Origin: an uncultured Treponema sp.
GTDB lineage: Bacteria > Spirochaetota > Spirochaetia > Treponematales > Treponemataceae
Length of the DNA: 64,000 bases
Assembly: GCA_938045195.1 (NCBI GenBank)
Contig: CALINC010000139.1
Span: 1 to 64,000 of the forward strand
Direction: 5' to 3'
Part shown: piece by piece, positions 46,989 to 57,281 of the stretch
Layout: the number at the start of each line of letters is the position of its first letter
Numbering within the stretch: the first letter of the stretch is position 1
The notes under the pieces: model-generated
What the model was told of the DNA's origin: nothing
The model's input: the letters and a program-made list of their open reading frames with translations, nothing else
Database searches by the model: none
Position numbers and translations under genes: made by a program

Positions 46989-47855
46989 TTATCTACCGAT
47001 TAACGATATATTTGCTCCGAACCATTTTTTTGATGTCTTTTCAAAAAAATCGGTCTTTGCCATATCATATAATATTTCTTCAACCTTGTTTTTAAGTACA
47101 ATATCTCCCAATTTAAATGCAATTACATATTCATCCGAACCGAGAGCTTCGTTGAGTACCCTATAAGGTCGCTGTTTTGAATTGATAATATTATTTATTG
47201 CGAGCAAATCATGTACAACGCCGTCCACTTCACCGCGCTCCATAGCTTGCAGCGCATCATTTGGAGTAGCAAACAACTTTATTTTCGTAAACGGAAACAA
47301 AGCGGTTTGTGTGAGGTCATTGTATTTGCCCGCCATTTGGGTTATCATACTCTGTAATGATGAGGCTTCTTGTACGCCTATTGTTTTATCCTTTAAATCG
47401 TCAAAAGTCATGATGGGGCTATCTTTCATTACGGCGATAATCACTGCGGTACGTATATAGGGCATTGACAGGGTATACATTTTTGCTCTGTCTTTTGTAT
47501 AAGAAAAGGCATTCCAGATACAATCTATTTCTCCGCTTTTTAACAGATCATCTTTTTTAGTCCACTCTAAATCTTTGAATACGGGTTTTACACCCATACG
47601 CTTACACATTTCTTTTATAACGTCAATGTCATATCCGTCCAACGATTTAGAGAATAAATTGATATATGAAAAAGGCGGAGTTTCATATTCAAGTCCTACA
47701 ACAAATTCTTTTTTTAGCATTATTCTTGCAAGCGAAATATCTTGATTTTTTTTTCTTTTTCTTACAGCTTTCGGTGTGCATGAAACTTCAAAAAAAAGAA
47801 TTATAAAAAACATACCGCATAAAAGAATTTTTTTAATAATTTTTCTATATGTCAT
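46989..47855 (-). CDS. Amino-acid-type (SBP_bac_3) substrate-binding lipoprotein
   Basis: A 288-residue predicted lipoprotein with a signal peptide ending FEVSC (Cys26). The mature part is a periplasmic family 3 solute-binding domain: VVGLEYETPPFSYIN at the start, DGYDIDVIKEMCKRMG, then GEIDCIWNAFSYTKDRA and DDLKDKTIGVQEASS. Proteins of this class bind polar amino acids or opines for an ABC importer. GGAGGG precedes the ATG. It follows its paralogue after 12 nt. No permease or ATPase gene lies beside the pair. Confidence 0.88.
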   Translation of the reverse strand: MTYRKIIKKILLCGMFFIILFFEVSCTPKAVRKRKKNQDISLARIMLKKEFVVGLEYETPPFSYINLFSKSLDGYDIDVIKEMCKRMGVKPVFKDLEWTKKDDLLKSGEIDCIWNAFSYTKDRAKMYTLSMPYIRTAVIIAVMKDSPIMTFDDLKDKTIGVQEASSLQSMITQMAGKYNDLTQTALFPFTKIKLFATPNDALQAMERGEVDGVVHDLLAINNIINSKQRPYRVLNEALGSDEYVIAFKLGDIVLKNKVEEILYDMAKTDFFEKTSKKWFGANISLIGR

Positions 47856-47867
47856 AAACCCTCCAAT

Positions 47868-48686
47868 CTATTTCCCCAAAATAATAATATTTGAATCAAA
47901 CCATTTACGCGAAATTTTTTCCAAAGTTCCGTCTTCTTCCAATGCCATAAGGGCAGCTTCAATTTCATTTTTTAATGCGATGGAACCTTTTTTAAAGGCA
48001 TACGCATAGTAGTCCGAAGCAAGACCGGTTTCCAATATTGCAAAGGAATTTGCATGATTTTTTATTAAGTAGGCGGCTGCGCTTAAATCCGTTATACAAG
48101 CATCAATATTGCGGTTTTGTAACTCCGAAAATGTAAGAGTAGTTTCATTGTATCCTTTAATTTGAGTAAAAATGTCTTTCATATATTTTTCAAGAATATC
48201 CATACCAACGGTTCCATATTGACTGCCTGCTCTTCGCCCTTTTAGATCGTCCAGAGTCCGGATGTCATCACCGTTTCTTATTACGATAATCTGAGCATTT
48301 CTAAAATACGGAATTGTCAGTTCGAACAATTTTTCACGTTCGGGAGTTATCGAAAATCCGCTTGCAATGCAATCAATAGTATTGTTATTTAATAAGGTGG
48401 TTTTTTCCTGCCAATCAATTTCTATAAATTCAACTTCGATGTCCATAAATTCTGCTACGGCGGATAATATGTCAATATCAAAACCTTTTATATAACCGAT
48501 TGTATCGGAAAAACTCATTGGCGGATGGCTTATATCCACACCAACCCTCAATTTACCGTCAATAAGAACCTTTGCCAGAGAAACATCATCGGGATTAATA
48601 CTTTCTTCTATGCTGTTATTTTTTTTGCATGCAAAAAATAACAGAGCTAAAATACATAACATAAAAAGGAAATATTTTTTCTTCAT
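47868..48686 (-). CDS. Amino-acid-type (SBP_bac_3) substrate-binding lipoprotein, paralogue
   Basis: A 272-residue lipoprotein with lipobox LFFAC (Cys20). The family 3 binding domain runs from LRVGVDISHPPMSFSD through KGFDIDILSAVAEF, NTIDCIASGFSITPERE and LDDLKGRRAGSQYGT to the end. The sequence is alignable with the downstream paralogue but well diverged, so the two may bind different ligands. An upstream in-frame ATG at 48698 overlaps the ribosome-binding site GGAGGAG, so I start at 48686. Repeat copy B lies about 27 bp upstream. Confidence 0.88.
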   Translation of the reverse strand: MKKKYFLFMLCILALLFFACKKNNSIEESINPDDVSLAKVLIDGKLRVGVDISHPPMSFSDTIGYIKGFDIDILSAVAEFMDIEVEFIEIDWQEKTTLLNNNTIDCIASGFSITPEREKLFELTIPYFRNAQIIVIRNGDDIRTLDDLKGRRAGSQYGTVGMDILEKYMKDIFTQIKGYNETTLTFSELQNRNIDACITDLSAAAYLIKNHANSFAILETGLASDYYAYAFKKGSIALKNEIEAALMALEEDGTLEKISRKWFDSNIIILGK

Positions 48687-48713
48687 TTTCTCCTCCATTT
48701 AAATCACAGGTTT

Positions 48714-48866
48714 ATTCGTGCGGAAGGTTTAATACCTTGTTGCTGCGCAACGTACGCTCTGCATCGTAACAAAGGGTATTAAAGCCGACTGCAACCACCT
48801 TATAAGAACATACAATGCGAAACATTGAGCATTGTACCCCGACGCTTACGTCGGGGTTGTTGATTT
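48714..48866 (+). repeat. Dispersed repeat element, copy B (expanded)
   Basis: The outer parts match copies A and C (ATTCGTGCGGA at the left, GTCGGGGTTGTTGATT at the right), but about 90 bp of extra DNA separates them. The interior holds two perfect 7-bp hairpins, ACAATGC/GCATTGT at about 48810-48833 and CCCCGAC/GTCGGGG at 48837-48856, and an imperfect inverted repeat built on AATACC and GGTATT. It sits just upstream of the binding-protein operon on the opposite strand. Confidence 0.65.
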
Positions 48867-48876
48867 TAGCTAATGC

Positions 48877-48906
48877 AGCCGGCAGTATCTAAAAAAGCTG
48901 CCGGCT
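48877..48906. terminator. GC-rich hairpin, possible terminator
   Basis: A perfect 9-bp stem AGCCGGCAG/CTGCCGGCT with a 12-nt loop, next to a short T run. No gene ends here, so it may belong to the repeat region. The remaining 48907-49135 DNA holds a likely promoter for the ABC gene: TTGACT near 49075, a 17-bp spacer and TATTAT at 49095-49100. Confidence 0.4.
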
Positions 48907-49135
48907 TTGCATAAAACAAAACGGTCTTGCCATTTCGCATTTTCTCAAAACAGCTGAAAATAAGCAATGTCTGTATGTTTTACTATAACATATAACAAAT
49001 AAATTGTAAAGCGTATTTTTGTACGAGCCTTTGCTATTTTTGTCAATTCTTTAGATGATATGATAATGCACCGGTTGACTTCGAGCAAAGAATATATTAT
49101 TGTCGTTAAGCATTAATGAGTATTTTGAGGAAATG

Positions 49136-50821
49136 ATGGAAGAAAAAATTAAAACACACACACTTATTGATAATATTTTTTATTATCTTGGAATATTGAA
49201 AAAAGTTTTTCCCGCAGGAATTTTGCTGATGTTGCTGTCCGTTCCTGTTGGAGTTTTTATTATATATCAAACAATTAAAATTCCCCGGATTATTATTGCC
49301 GGCGTTGAAACTTCTGCCGAACCTAAACAAGTTCTTTTTTTTGTCTTTAGTGCAGTGCTTGTTATCACTATTTGTAAAATGCTTTTACAGATTTTTGAAA
49401 CTTGCTTAATGACATTGGGTTCCCGTTCTTTGTTTTATCTTTATTCTGTTTATATAAATAAAAAAATATTTGAGTTACAGTATCAAACTTTGATTTCTGC
49501 TGAGGTACGGGCAAAATTGATAAAAGTAAAAGATATTGTAATGGCGAAGGGTAACTGCGGGGGGCTGCACTTTTTCCCGCTTAATTTTTCTTTTTTATTA
49601 ACGGCAGTTATAGGTATTTGTGTTTTCACTTTGGGCCTTATACGCATAGACGGCATCCTCTTTACAATAATTTTATCATTGAATGTATTTAATTTACTGT
49701 ACGGAATGTTTGCCGGAAAATATACGAAAAGAAATATTTCTGGCAGAAACCCCAATGAAAAAAAAGAAAATTATATTATCGAAACTACTCAATTAATCGT
49801 TTTTACCCATGACATCTTTGCATACATTTATTTAATTTATAAATTAAGTTGCGGAGTAATTACAGTTTCGCAATTTGTTTTTCTTATCGGGGTTGTTATG
49901 GAGTTTTCAAAATGGACGGATAATATTCTATCTGAAATAAACAATTTAATTATTTTTAATACGCATATAAATCAAATTAGAGATTTCCTTGATATTGATG
50001 ACGAAAAGGTAAAAGGGAATTTAACCGAAGACATCGTAAATGAAAAACCTGCTATTGAATTTAAGAATGTGAGTTACCGCTATTCTGAAGATGCTCCTTG
50101 GATTTTTAAAGATTTTAATTTGAAGATAAACTCGACAGAAAAACTTGCGGTTGTAGGAATGACCGGTGCAGGGAAAACAACGCTTATACATCTTTTAATG
50201 GGATTGCTTGAACCTGCCGCCGGAGAGATTTTAATTGACGGTAAGAAGAGTTCGGATTTTAAAAAAGAAGAATATTACGCTTTATTTTCTCCCGTTTTTC
50301 AAGATATACATATTTTCCCCGAAACAATAGCATCAAATATTGCAGGCTCTAAAAAGATTAATGACGAAAAATTGAATAATGTAGTATCTCTTACGGGTTT
50401 GACTGAAATGCTAAAAACTCTTCCATTTGGAAAAGAAACTTTTCTTGTTAAAAACAGCAGAGATGATGCCGTTGATTTATCTAGAGAACAAAGTCAAAGA
50501 ATGCTGTTTGCACGGTCATTATATAAAAATGCAAAAATAAATCTTTTTGATGAACCTGCCGCCGCTCTTGAACCTATTACCGAAAGCCGCATATATAAAG
50601 AGTATGATGCTATGAGTAAAGATAAAACTGTTATTTTTATTTCGCATAGATTAGATTCTATAAAATTCTGTCCTCGTATTATTTTTCTTGAGCATGGAAA
50701 AATAATTGAAGAGGGTTGCCATGACAGTTTGATGAAAAAAAATGCAAAGTATAGAGAAATGTATGAAGAGCAAAGTAAATATTATGCCGAAGAAACAAAA
50801 AATAATACGGTAGGTGTATAA
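49136..50821 (+). CDS. Degenerate ABC exporter (permease-ATPase fusion)
   Basis: A 561-residue ABC exporter half. Membrane segments fill residues 15-270, but compared with its neighbour the stretch normally linking the fourth and fifth helices, holding the intracellular coupling loop, is missing by roughly 70 residues after the FAGKYTKRN region. The ATPase has Walker A GMTGAGKTT, Q-loop SPVFQDIHIF and Walker B INLFDEP, yet the LSGGQ signature has become LSREQ. These changes suggest reduced or lost function. The upstream frame start overlaps the -10 box, so I start at 49136, where GAGG lies 5 nt before the ATG. Its stop overlaps the next gene. Confidence 0.7.
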   Translation: MEEKIKTHTLIDNIFYYLGILKKVFPAGILLMLLSVPVGVFIIYQTIKIPRIIIAGVETSAEPKQVLFFVFSAVLVITICKMLLQIFETCLMTLGSRSLFYLYSVYINKKIFELQYQTLISAEVRAKLIKVKDIVMAKGNCGGLHFFPLNFSFLLTAVIGICVFTLGLIRIDGILFTIILSLNVFNLLYGMFAGKYTKRNISGRNPNEKKENYIIETTQLIVFTHDIFAYIYLIYKLSCGVITVSQFVFLIGVVMEFSKWTDNILSEINNLIIFNTHINQIRDFLDIDDEKVKGNLTEDIVNEKPAIEFKNVSYRYSEDAPWIFKDFNLKINSTEKLAVVGMTGAGKTTLIHLLMGLLEPAAGEILIDGKKSSDFKKEEYYALFSPVFQDIHIFPETIASNIAGSKKINDEKLNNVVSLTGLTEMLKTLPFGKETFLVKNSRDDAVDLSREQSQRMLFARSLYKNAKINLFDEPAAALEPITESRIYKEYDAMSKDKTVIFISHRLDSIKFCPRIIFLEHGKIIEEGCHDSLMKKNAKYREMYEEQSKYYAEETKNNTVGV

Positions 50822-51825
50822 TGAAAAAAATTAAATATATTTTTAGAATGATTATGTATTGTGAACACACCGAACATTTTTGTTTATTGGATAATATTTT
50901 TTTTAATGTATTGGAACTAATGCGTCATTTTTTATTATTGTATTTTTCTAAAATAATTATTGAAGCGGTTATACAAAAGAGTGTACCAAAAAAAGTTGTT
51001 ATATCTACGGTCATTTTTTTATCCGTATTTATATTTCTTACAATTATTTCCGGTATATTTAAAAGACGAGGAGTATATAGAGTAAAACGCTTTTTTAAAA
51101 AACATAACATACAAAAAAGGCTTTCAAATTTAAATTATGAATTTACCGAACAAAATAAAACTCAAGATGAATTAACTCAAATTAACTACTATGAAAAATA
51201 TTTTAGCTCTTCTTCTCATGATCTTATACGGCAAATCAGCGCACTTATATGTGGGATAATAGGTTGTTGTATAACCCTTTATTTAGGTAAGGGCATTTTT
51301 TTGAAACATAGCTCGGAAGTGTTTTACAGCACTTTGATGAATATTGCTTTTTTAATTATGTTTATTGTTTTTTCTATTATATCGTTTTTCACAGAGAAAT
51401 ATATTTATAAAAAATTCGGAGGACATATTTCAAAGAATATAACGCCTGAGTATTTAAAGGTTTATACATCTTTAATTTATGATTATAAAGCCGGAAAAGA
51501 TATTAGATTATATGATAAAGATTTAGTTGAAAGTTATAGCGAAAAATATCAGCAGGTTCATAAATGCAGATATGATTTTATGGCGAAGTTTTTTTCCGTA
51601 ACCGCAGGTTTGGAAAAAATAAATGAAGGTTTGTTTTTCGGTATGGTAGTTTTATTTGTAGGTATAAAAACCTTGTATGGTTTAATTTCTGTAAGTGAAG
51701 TTTTCTTTTATATTGGTATTATAAATATATTTTCCGCTCAAATATATCAAATAATGGACGGCATAACAACAATTATTCCTGCCGATAATACTTGCCGCCG
51801 CATTAGGTATGGTTTCAAATATTGA
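50821..51825 (+). pseudogene. Truncated ABC exporter: membrane domain only
   Basis: 334 codons that code for an ABC-exporter membrane domain, including the coupling-loop segment YDYKAGKDIRLYDKDLVESY, and then stop just where the ATPase domain should begin. In the same frame past the TGA stop, DNA to about 51860 still reads as linker-like sequence (KFINTLTTKPKM), after which the opposite-strand radical SAM gene begins. The ATPase half seems to have been lost by deletion. The start overlaps the stop of the previous gene by one base, so the two once formed a heterodimeric exporter. Confidence 0.7.
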
Positions 51826-51863
51826 AAATTTATAAACACTTTAACTACAAAACCTAAAATGCT

Positions 51864-52823
51864 TTATATGCCGCTAAAATTTAATTGTGTTTTTTTCCAA
51901 ACCTTTTCGTTGCCGTCATCTTTTTCCATAACTTCGGAACATTCTCCGTGAACAAAAGCATATACGGGAGCTTTATTTTCATATTCGTTAATTTTATTTT
52001 GAACGGACACGAGCATTTTAGTTTTGTCTTGCGGCAAATTTCCACGCACTCTAAATTCTAAAAAGTCATGAAACCCATCATAATAAATAGGGCGGTTTTT
52101 ATCTTTGCCCAAAAGTTCAAGCAATCTTTTTTCTTCTTTTAAATTGCAAAGTTCGTCTGCCGGTAAAAAATTCCCTGATGTAATTTCTTGAAATAACGGA
52201 ACTTCATTGTGCAAAAACATAGAAAAATTTATTACACATACCGGCTGCATTTTATTTAAAAACAAAGATAATGCTTCGGCATTTTCGATACCGCGTGCTG
52301 CTCCTGCAATGCCTGTCATAATATGTGCACTAAATAGATAGCCATAGTTATATATTTTTAAAATAGCTTTTTCTGCTTGCGCGGTATTATGATCTTTATT
52401 CATAAATGTAAGGATGTCATCTAAGCTGCTTTCAATTCCGATATATAAACAATGCACTCCGTTTTGTTTCAATACTTTAAGTTCCTTTTCTGTTTTTTGT
52501 AAAATGCTTGTAACGGTAGCATCCATATTTATGCAATTACAATCAGGAAAATATGTATGAATTAGATTTAATATTTTAAGTAAATGTTCCGTTTGTATAC
52601 CGAAAGCACTGCCGTCGCCGAGAAAAATTTTATTTGGATTCCCTCCTGCATTTTTTACACGCAAAAGCTCCTTTTCTATTTGTTCCAGAGGAAGTAATCT
52701 ATATTTTAAATCACGGAATAAATTACAAAACTTACATTTGTTATATGAACATCCAACCATAACAGGCAGCATAAATGAAGCCCTTTCCATCGGTGGTCTG
52801 CAAATTCTTCCTTCATATTCCAT
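51864..52823 (-). CDS. Radical SAM protein
   Basis: A 319-residue radical SAM enzyme with the cluster motif CSYNKCKFC (CxxxCxxC) near residue 26 and a following Gly-rich GDGSAFG segment. The IGIESSLDDIL segment fits the Elp3/MiaB-like core of this superfamily. The reaction is unknown. An in-frame ATG at 52850 exists, but GGAG lies 6 nt before the ATG at 52823, which I take as the start. It follows the CCA-adding enzyme gene by 13 nt on the same strand. Confidence 0.85.
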   Translation of the reverse strand: MEYEGRICRPPMERASFMLPVMVGCSYNKCKFCNLFRDLKYRLLPLEQIEKELLRVKNAGGNPNKIFLGDGSAFGIQTEHLLKILNLIHTYFPDCNCINMDATVTSILQKTEKELKVLKQNGVHCLYIGIESSLDDILTFMNKDHNTAQAEKAILKIYNYGYLFSAHIMTGIAGAARGIENAEALSLFLNKMQPVCVINFSMFLHNEVPLFQEITSGNFLPADELCNLKEEKRLLELLGKDKNRPIYYDGFHDFLEFRVRGNLPQDKTKMLVSVQNKINEYENKAPVYAFVHGECSEVMEKDDGNEKVWKKTQLNFSGI

Positions 52824-52836
52824 ATTTTTCTCCGTT

Positions 52837-54183
52837 TTAAAATTTTTCATTTAAGGCAAGTGCGATTTTTAAAAGTATTTCTTTTGTATTTTGAGCGGGG
52901 TCGTCAAGTACGGTTTCAAGGAGCTCTTTTAAAATTCTTCCTAGTTTTGCATCTGCTTTAATTCCGACTTTAATTAAGTCATTTCCATTTACCGCTAAAT
53001 CTTTTATATTAAAAGCATTTTCATTTTTTAAAATTTTTTCTATTCGTTTTTGAAAACCGAGCAAAGTTCGGAAATCAGTTTGATGAGCAGTGATGGCATA
53101 TCCATCTGCTCTGCGTAGTGCAAAGAGGTCTTCGATGTTTTCAATTCCTATGCGGACAATAAATCTACGTACTGCAGCGTCAGTCCAGTCTTCGGTATAA
53201 TTAAACATATGGTGTTTTACCAAATGACATACGGAACTGATTTCTTTATTTGAAAATTTTAAACGCTGCATTATTTTTTTTGTTATCCTCTCGGAAATAA
53301 TTTCATGTTTATAAAAAGTATAATTGCCTAATTTGTCTTCAGCTCTTACTTCAGGCTTCCCAATATCATGAAACAAAGCTGCAAGCCGTACAATTAAATT
53401 ATTTTGTTCTGCTGCATTACATGCAAGAAAACTGTGGTCCAATACATCGAATTTATGCATTCCTTTTTGTTCTACACCGCGGCATATAGAAAGCTCAGGT
53501 AAAAAAACTTTTAATAAGCCCGTGTCTTCCAAAAGTTTAAGGGCAATAATAGGATTTTCCGTTTTCAGGATTTTAACAAATTCATCACGAAACCGTTCTA
53601 TTGAAATTTTTTTACATACGCCGATTGAAAGCGAAATTGCGTTTAAAGTTTCCTTTTCTATCGTAAAACCTAATTGCGCAGCAAACCGTATAGCCCGTAT
53701 AGGGCGGAGTCCGTCTTCATTAAAGCGTAACTGAGGGTTGCCTACCGTTTTGATTATTTTGGCTTTAATATCTTTTATTCCGTTAAAGGGATCAACAATC
53801 GAACCGTCTTTAAGATTAATTGCTATTGCATTCATTGTAAAGTCTCTACGGCTTAAATCTTCTTCGATTGTTTTTACATAATTTAAGGCATTAGGATGTC
53901 TGCCGTCGGAATAGTCCGCTTCACACCGAAAGGTTGTGCACTCTATTTGTTCACCCTTATATAAAATCGTAACGGTGCCGTGTTCAATGCCGGTAGGAAT
54001 TGTTTTGCGGAATAATTTTTGCACTTGATCAGGTTCTGCATTCGTTGCAATATCATAATCTTTGCAGTCTTTTTTTAAAAACCAATCACGCACGGCACCG
54101 CCTACAAGAAAAACTTGAAAATTATTCTCTAAAAAAATTGAGGCTGCTTCTTTTAAGTTTTTACCAATGCTATATTTTAACAT
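52837..54183 (-). CDS. cca: CCA tRNA nucleotidyltransferase with HD domain
   Basis: A 448-residue class II nucleotidyltransferase. The N-terminal FLVGGAVRDWFLKKDCKDYD holds the Gly-Gly and DxD catalytic motif, RRDFTMNAIA and RFNEDGLRPIRAIRFAAQ follow, and LAALFHDIGKP marks an HD domain. It adds or repairs the 3' CCA of tRNAs. The two tRNA genes in this window lack encoded CCA, so such an enzyme is needed. A poly(A) polymerase role is possible but less likely. Confidence 0.93.
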   Translation of the reverse strand: MLKYSIGKNLKEAASIFLENNFQVFLVGGAVRDWFLKKDCKDYDIATNAEPDQVQKLFRKTIPTGIEHGTVTILYKGEQIECTTFRCEADYSDGRHPNALNYVKTIEEDLSRRDFTMNAIAINLKDGSIVDPFNGIKDIKAKIIKTVGNPQLRFNEDGLRPIRAIRFAAQLGFTIEKETLNAISLSIGVCKKISIERFRDEFVKILKTENPIIALKLLEDTGLLKVFLPELSICRGVEQKGMHKFDVLDHSFLACNAAEQNNLIVRLAALFHDIGKPEVRAEDKLGNYTFYKHEIISERITKKIMQRLKFSNKEISSVCHLVKHHMFNYTEDWTDAAVRRFIVRIGIENIEDLFALRRADGYAITAHQTDFRTLLGFQKRIEKILKNENAFNIKDLAVNGNDLIKVGIKADAKLGRILKELLETVLDDPAQNTKEILLKIALALNEKF

Positions 54184-54238
54184 ATTTTAAAATTATGGAA
54201 CCTTGAAAAAGTTCTTCTTTTCGATAAGTTTCTTAGAC

Positions 54239-56419
54239 TTATTCTAATTTGAATTTATTTACTTCACCGAATACATTTTCGGTACTCAATTTATTTTGTT
54301 GCGCAAGATTATTTACTTCACTGACAGCATGATTTATATGCACAACTCCGGAAGTAATATCATTCATATCGTTCGTTATTTTTTCAGTTACCTTAGTAAG
54401 GTTCTGCATTTCTGATAAAAGTTTGCTTGACCCCTTTAACATTTCGCTTGAGCCGTTTTTTACTTCATCCGTAACGGCAGCAATATCCGCTACAGCGCGT
54501 AAAACTTGATCATTACCTTCGCTTTGCTCAAGCATTGCATTCATTATTACATCCTCTTGAGTTTTTACTGCTTCCGTTAGTTCAAAACTTTCATTTACAA
54601 TTTTTTCCGCATTTACGGAATCTTCTGCAATTTTATCTATTTTTGTCTTCAATGTTTTTAGAACAGATGTTATATTCTTTCCTTGTAAACTGGATTCTTC
54701 TGCAAGTTTTCTGATTTCATCTGCAACGACGGCGAAGCCTTTTCCCGCTTCACCTGCATGTGCCGCCTCAATTGCTGCATTCATTGCAAGTAAATTCGTT
54801 TGACTTGCAATATGCTGAATAACGCTGCTGGCTTCTAAAAGTCCATCTGACTCTCCGCTTATTTCTTGTGTAATTCCTGCAGTATATGTTACAGAAACTT
54901 TTACATCATTTGATTTTTCTTCCAACTTTTGAATAAGAACTTTATTTTTTTGCAGTATACCATTGACCGATTGAATATTTGCGACCATTTCTTCTACAGC
55001 GGAAGAAGAATCGCTTATACTTACGGTCTGAGTTTCAATGCGTTCATCAAGAGATGTAATTGTTTGCACCATTTCGTATACAGCAGAAGCGGCATCCTTA
55101 ACTTCATCGGCTTGAGAAATTATTTTTTGTTTTGCATGGTCGATATTTTCTGTAATCCGATTAACGGTTTCAGCGGTTTCCATCATATTAGCAGAAAGTT
55201 CCGCTCCGATATTTTTCATCGTTTTTGAATTCTCTTCAATGGATTTAATTGAAGTTTTTATGTTTTGTATTGTTTGATTAAAATATTCAGAGATTTTACT
55301 TATCTCATCGGAACCGTCAACCGGTAGATAAACGGTTAAATCTCCTTCGCCGATCACCGACATTGCCCTTCCGAATTTTTTTACGAGTTTAATTATTTTT
55401 GAAGAAAAAAGATACGATATAGGAATTGAAAAAATAATAATCAATGCTATGACAGAAATAAGCGGCAATAAAATTTTTCTTCCTGCTGATATATATTCTT
55501 TATAATCTATCACTGCGATATATGACCAGCCTAACGTATTATTTGATGATTTAATTGATTGAAGAACATATTTTTTTGAATCTATATTCTTGTATAGTTT
55601 TTCTCCGTTTTCGGTTTGAAGACTTTCAGTATAATATGCATCCAAGTCTTTTATATTTTTGCCGACAATTGTTTGGTCTTTTCCATGCGCAACAACCGCG
55701 CCCGTTTTATCTATTATAATTATATAACCGTTTTCTCCGGGATGTTTTTCTGAAATTATTTTTTTTATATAAGACAAATCAACTGAGGTTGAAAAAACGC
55801 CCTGTATTTTTCCGTCAAGATTTATTTTATCGGTTATTTCTATTGTTATATCATTATGTGAAGAAATATATAAATCGGATAAAGTCTGATTGTTTTGATT
55901 TTTTATACAATTTTGATACCAGCTCCTAGTCCTTGCATCATATCCGGGACTTCTATTTTTTTCGGGATACATCACAATTCCGCCATCCAATTCAGTTGCA
56001 AGAGTCATATACGGAATTGACGGAAAAGAATCTACAAAAGATTTCATCATATTATATATTATTTTTTCTTCAGTTCCGAAATGGTCAGGATCCATTTTGA
56101 TTGTACCGTCAGGCATATCCGCCTTTAAATTTATATATGAAGTAATTTTGCCGTTTGCATTTTTTATTAAATCCGACTTTATAATGGAAGAATTCAATTT
56201 AGATAAATCATCAAGAAAAATATTTACCTGTAAATCCGTTTCCGAAACTGCATTATATATTTCTGCATCTATTTGTCTATAATTTTGATTTAGAATATAT
56301 ATATATGCGCCTATACCGACCGCTATTGCCGGCACCGATGCAAGTATTATAATGATAAGCGCATATTTAAATTTTAACGGCATTTTTTTCTTTTGATTAT
56401 TTACAGTCGTGCTTTGCAT
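54239..56419 (-). CDS. Methyl-accepting chemotaxis protein
   Basis: A 726-residue transmembrane chemoreceptor. Membrane helices at about 18-40 and 305-327 enclose a ~265-residue periplasmic dCache-type sensor ([14 protein letters not shown] is the family signature), then a HAMP domain and a long helical signalling domain with the conserved hairpin tip region [20 protein letters not shown]. It relays ligand binding to CheA. There is no C-terminal CheR-binding pentapeptide. The ligand is unknown; dCache sensors often bind amino acids. I start at 56419, where GAGGTG lies 4 nt before the ATG. Confidence 0.92.
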   Translation of the reverse strand: MQSTTVNNQKKKMPLKFKYALIIIILASVPAIAVGIGAYIYILNQNYRQIDAEIYNAVSETDLQVNIFLDDLSKLNSSIIKSDLIKNANGKITSYINLKADMPDGTIKMDPDHFGTEEKIIYNMMKSFVDSFPSIPYMTLATELDGGIVMYPEKNRSPGYDARTRSWYQNCIKNQNNQTLSDLYISSHNDITIEITDKINLDGKIQGVFSTSVDLSYIKKIISEKHPGENGYIIIIDKTGAVVAHGKDQTIVGKNIKDLDAYYTESLQTENGEKLYKNIDSKKYVLQSIKSSNNTLGWSYIAVIDYKEYISAGRKILLPLISVIALIIIFSIPISYLFSSKIIKLVKKFGRAMSVIGEGDLTVYLPVDGSDEISKISEYFNQTIQNIKTSIKSIEENSKTMKNIGAELSANMMETAETVNRITENIDHAKQKIISQADEVKDAASAVYEMVQTITSLDERIETQTVSISDSSSAVEEMVANIQSVNGILQKNKVLIQKLEEKSNDVKVSVTYTAGITQEISGESDGLLEASSVIQHIASQTNLLAMNAAIEAAHAGEAGKGFAVVADEIRKLAEESSLQGKNITSVLKTLKTKIDKIAEDSVNAEKIVNESFELTEAVKTQEDVIMNAMLEQSEGNDQVLRAVADIAAVTDEVKNGSSEMLKGSSKLLSEMQNLTKVTEKITNDMNDITSGVVHINHAVSEVNNLAQQNKLSTENVFGEVNKFKLE

Positions 56420-56440
56420 AGTACACCTCATAATTTTCCT

Positions 56441-56469
56441 ATTTTACGGCATTTAATCCATTTTGTCTA
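56441..56469 (-). promoter_or_regulatory. Promoter of the chemoreceptor gene
   Basis: On the minus strand, TAGACA (56464-56469), a 17-bp spacer and TAAAAT (56441-56446). A leader of about 16 nt carries the GAGGTG ribosome-binding site. Confidence 0.55.
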
Positions 56470-56537
56470 TATCATTTTCGGTAGAATATCGATAGAATGA
56501 AAAATACGAAGATGAGAAATAAATTAAAGCATTTGGA

Positions 56538-57077
56538 TTATAACAAAGCCGCTATTTTGGCGTCGATTTTTTCCGGTTCTTCGGTAGATTCAAAACGTTC
56601 TATAACATTACCGTTTTTATCTACAAGGAATTTAGTAAAGTTCCATTTAATGTCTGCATTGTTTTTATAGTCAGGGTCGATTTTTTCTATGAAAGCATTC
56701 ATCTTATCAGCTTTTTCTCCTGTAAACCCTGCAAATGTTTTTTGTGACTTTAAGAATGCAAAGAGCGGAATAGTATTTTTTCCGTTTACATCGATTTTTT
56801 GCATTTGAAGAAATTGCGTATTATATTGTAACGAACAAAATCGGCGTATCTGTTCATCAGTGCCCGGCGCTTGCTGCCCGAATTGATTACAGGGGAAATC
56901 AAGAATTTCTAAACCCTTATTATGATACTTTTCATATAATTCTTCTAAGCCTTTGTACTGCGGAGTAAATCCGCACCCCGTCGCAGTGTTTACAATGAGT
57001 AAAACTTTGCCTTTAAAAGAATCAAGAGAAATATCATTACCGCTTCCGTCTTTAACAATAAAATCATAAATACCCAT
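56538..57077 (-). CDS. Glutathione peroxidase family (cysteine form)
   Basis: A 179-residue thiol peroxidase of the glutathione peroxidase fold that reduces hydroperoxides. The active site is NTATGCGFTPQY (about Cys36), followed by LDFPCNQFGQQAPG and KWNFTKFLVD, which hold the Gln and Trp of the tetrad. The codon at position 36 is TGC, so it uses cysteine rather than selenocysteine. Relatives of this form often use thioredoxin. AAGGAG precedes the ATG. It lies alone between the chemoreceptor gene and the prolyl oligopeptidase gene. Confidence 0.93.
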   Translation of the reverse strand: MGIYDFIVKDGSGNDISLDSFKGKVLLIVNTATGCGFTPQYKGLEELYEKYHNKGLEILDFPCNQFGQQAPGTDEQIRRFCSLQYNTQFLQMQKIDVNGKNTIPLFAFLKSQKTFAGFTGEKADKMNAFIEKIDPDYKNNADIKWNFTKFLVDKNGNVIERFESTEEPEKIDAKIAALL

Positions 57078-57123
57078 AGGTTTCTCCTTCTGTTTTAAAT
57101 AAGCATATTACGGCTTATTGACG

Positions 57124-57152
57124 ATAGTATTAAAAAATAAAGAAAATGTCAA
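57124..57152 (-). promoter_or_regulatory. Promoter of the glutathione peroxidase gene
   Basis: On the minus strand, TTGACA (57147-57152), a 17-bp spacer and TACTAT (57124-57129). Confidence 0.65.
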
Positions 57153-57281
57153 CATGCACTAAATATCTATTGAAAGTCTTTTAATGCCTTTTTGCAAGAT
57201 TGATTGCATACATACGCCGAAGCGAATTACGGATAGGGGGCATTTGCAAATGCTGTACGCACTCATACCGCAAACTTTATA

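Noticed and set aside
49100..49135. TTG start of the ABC gene at 49100
   Set aside because: It overlaps the TATTAT -10 box. A GAGG site points to the ATG at 49136.
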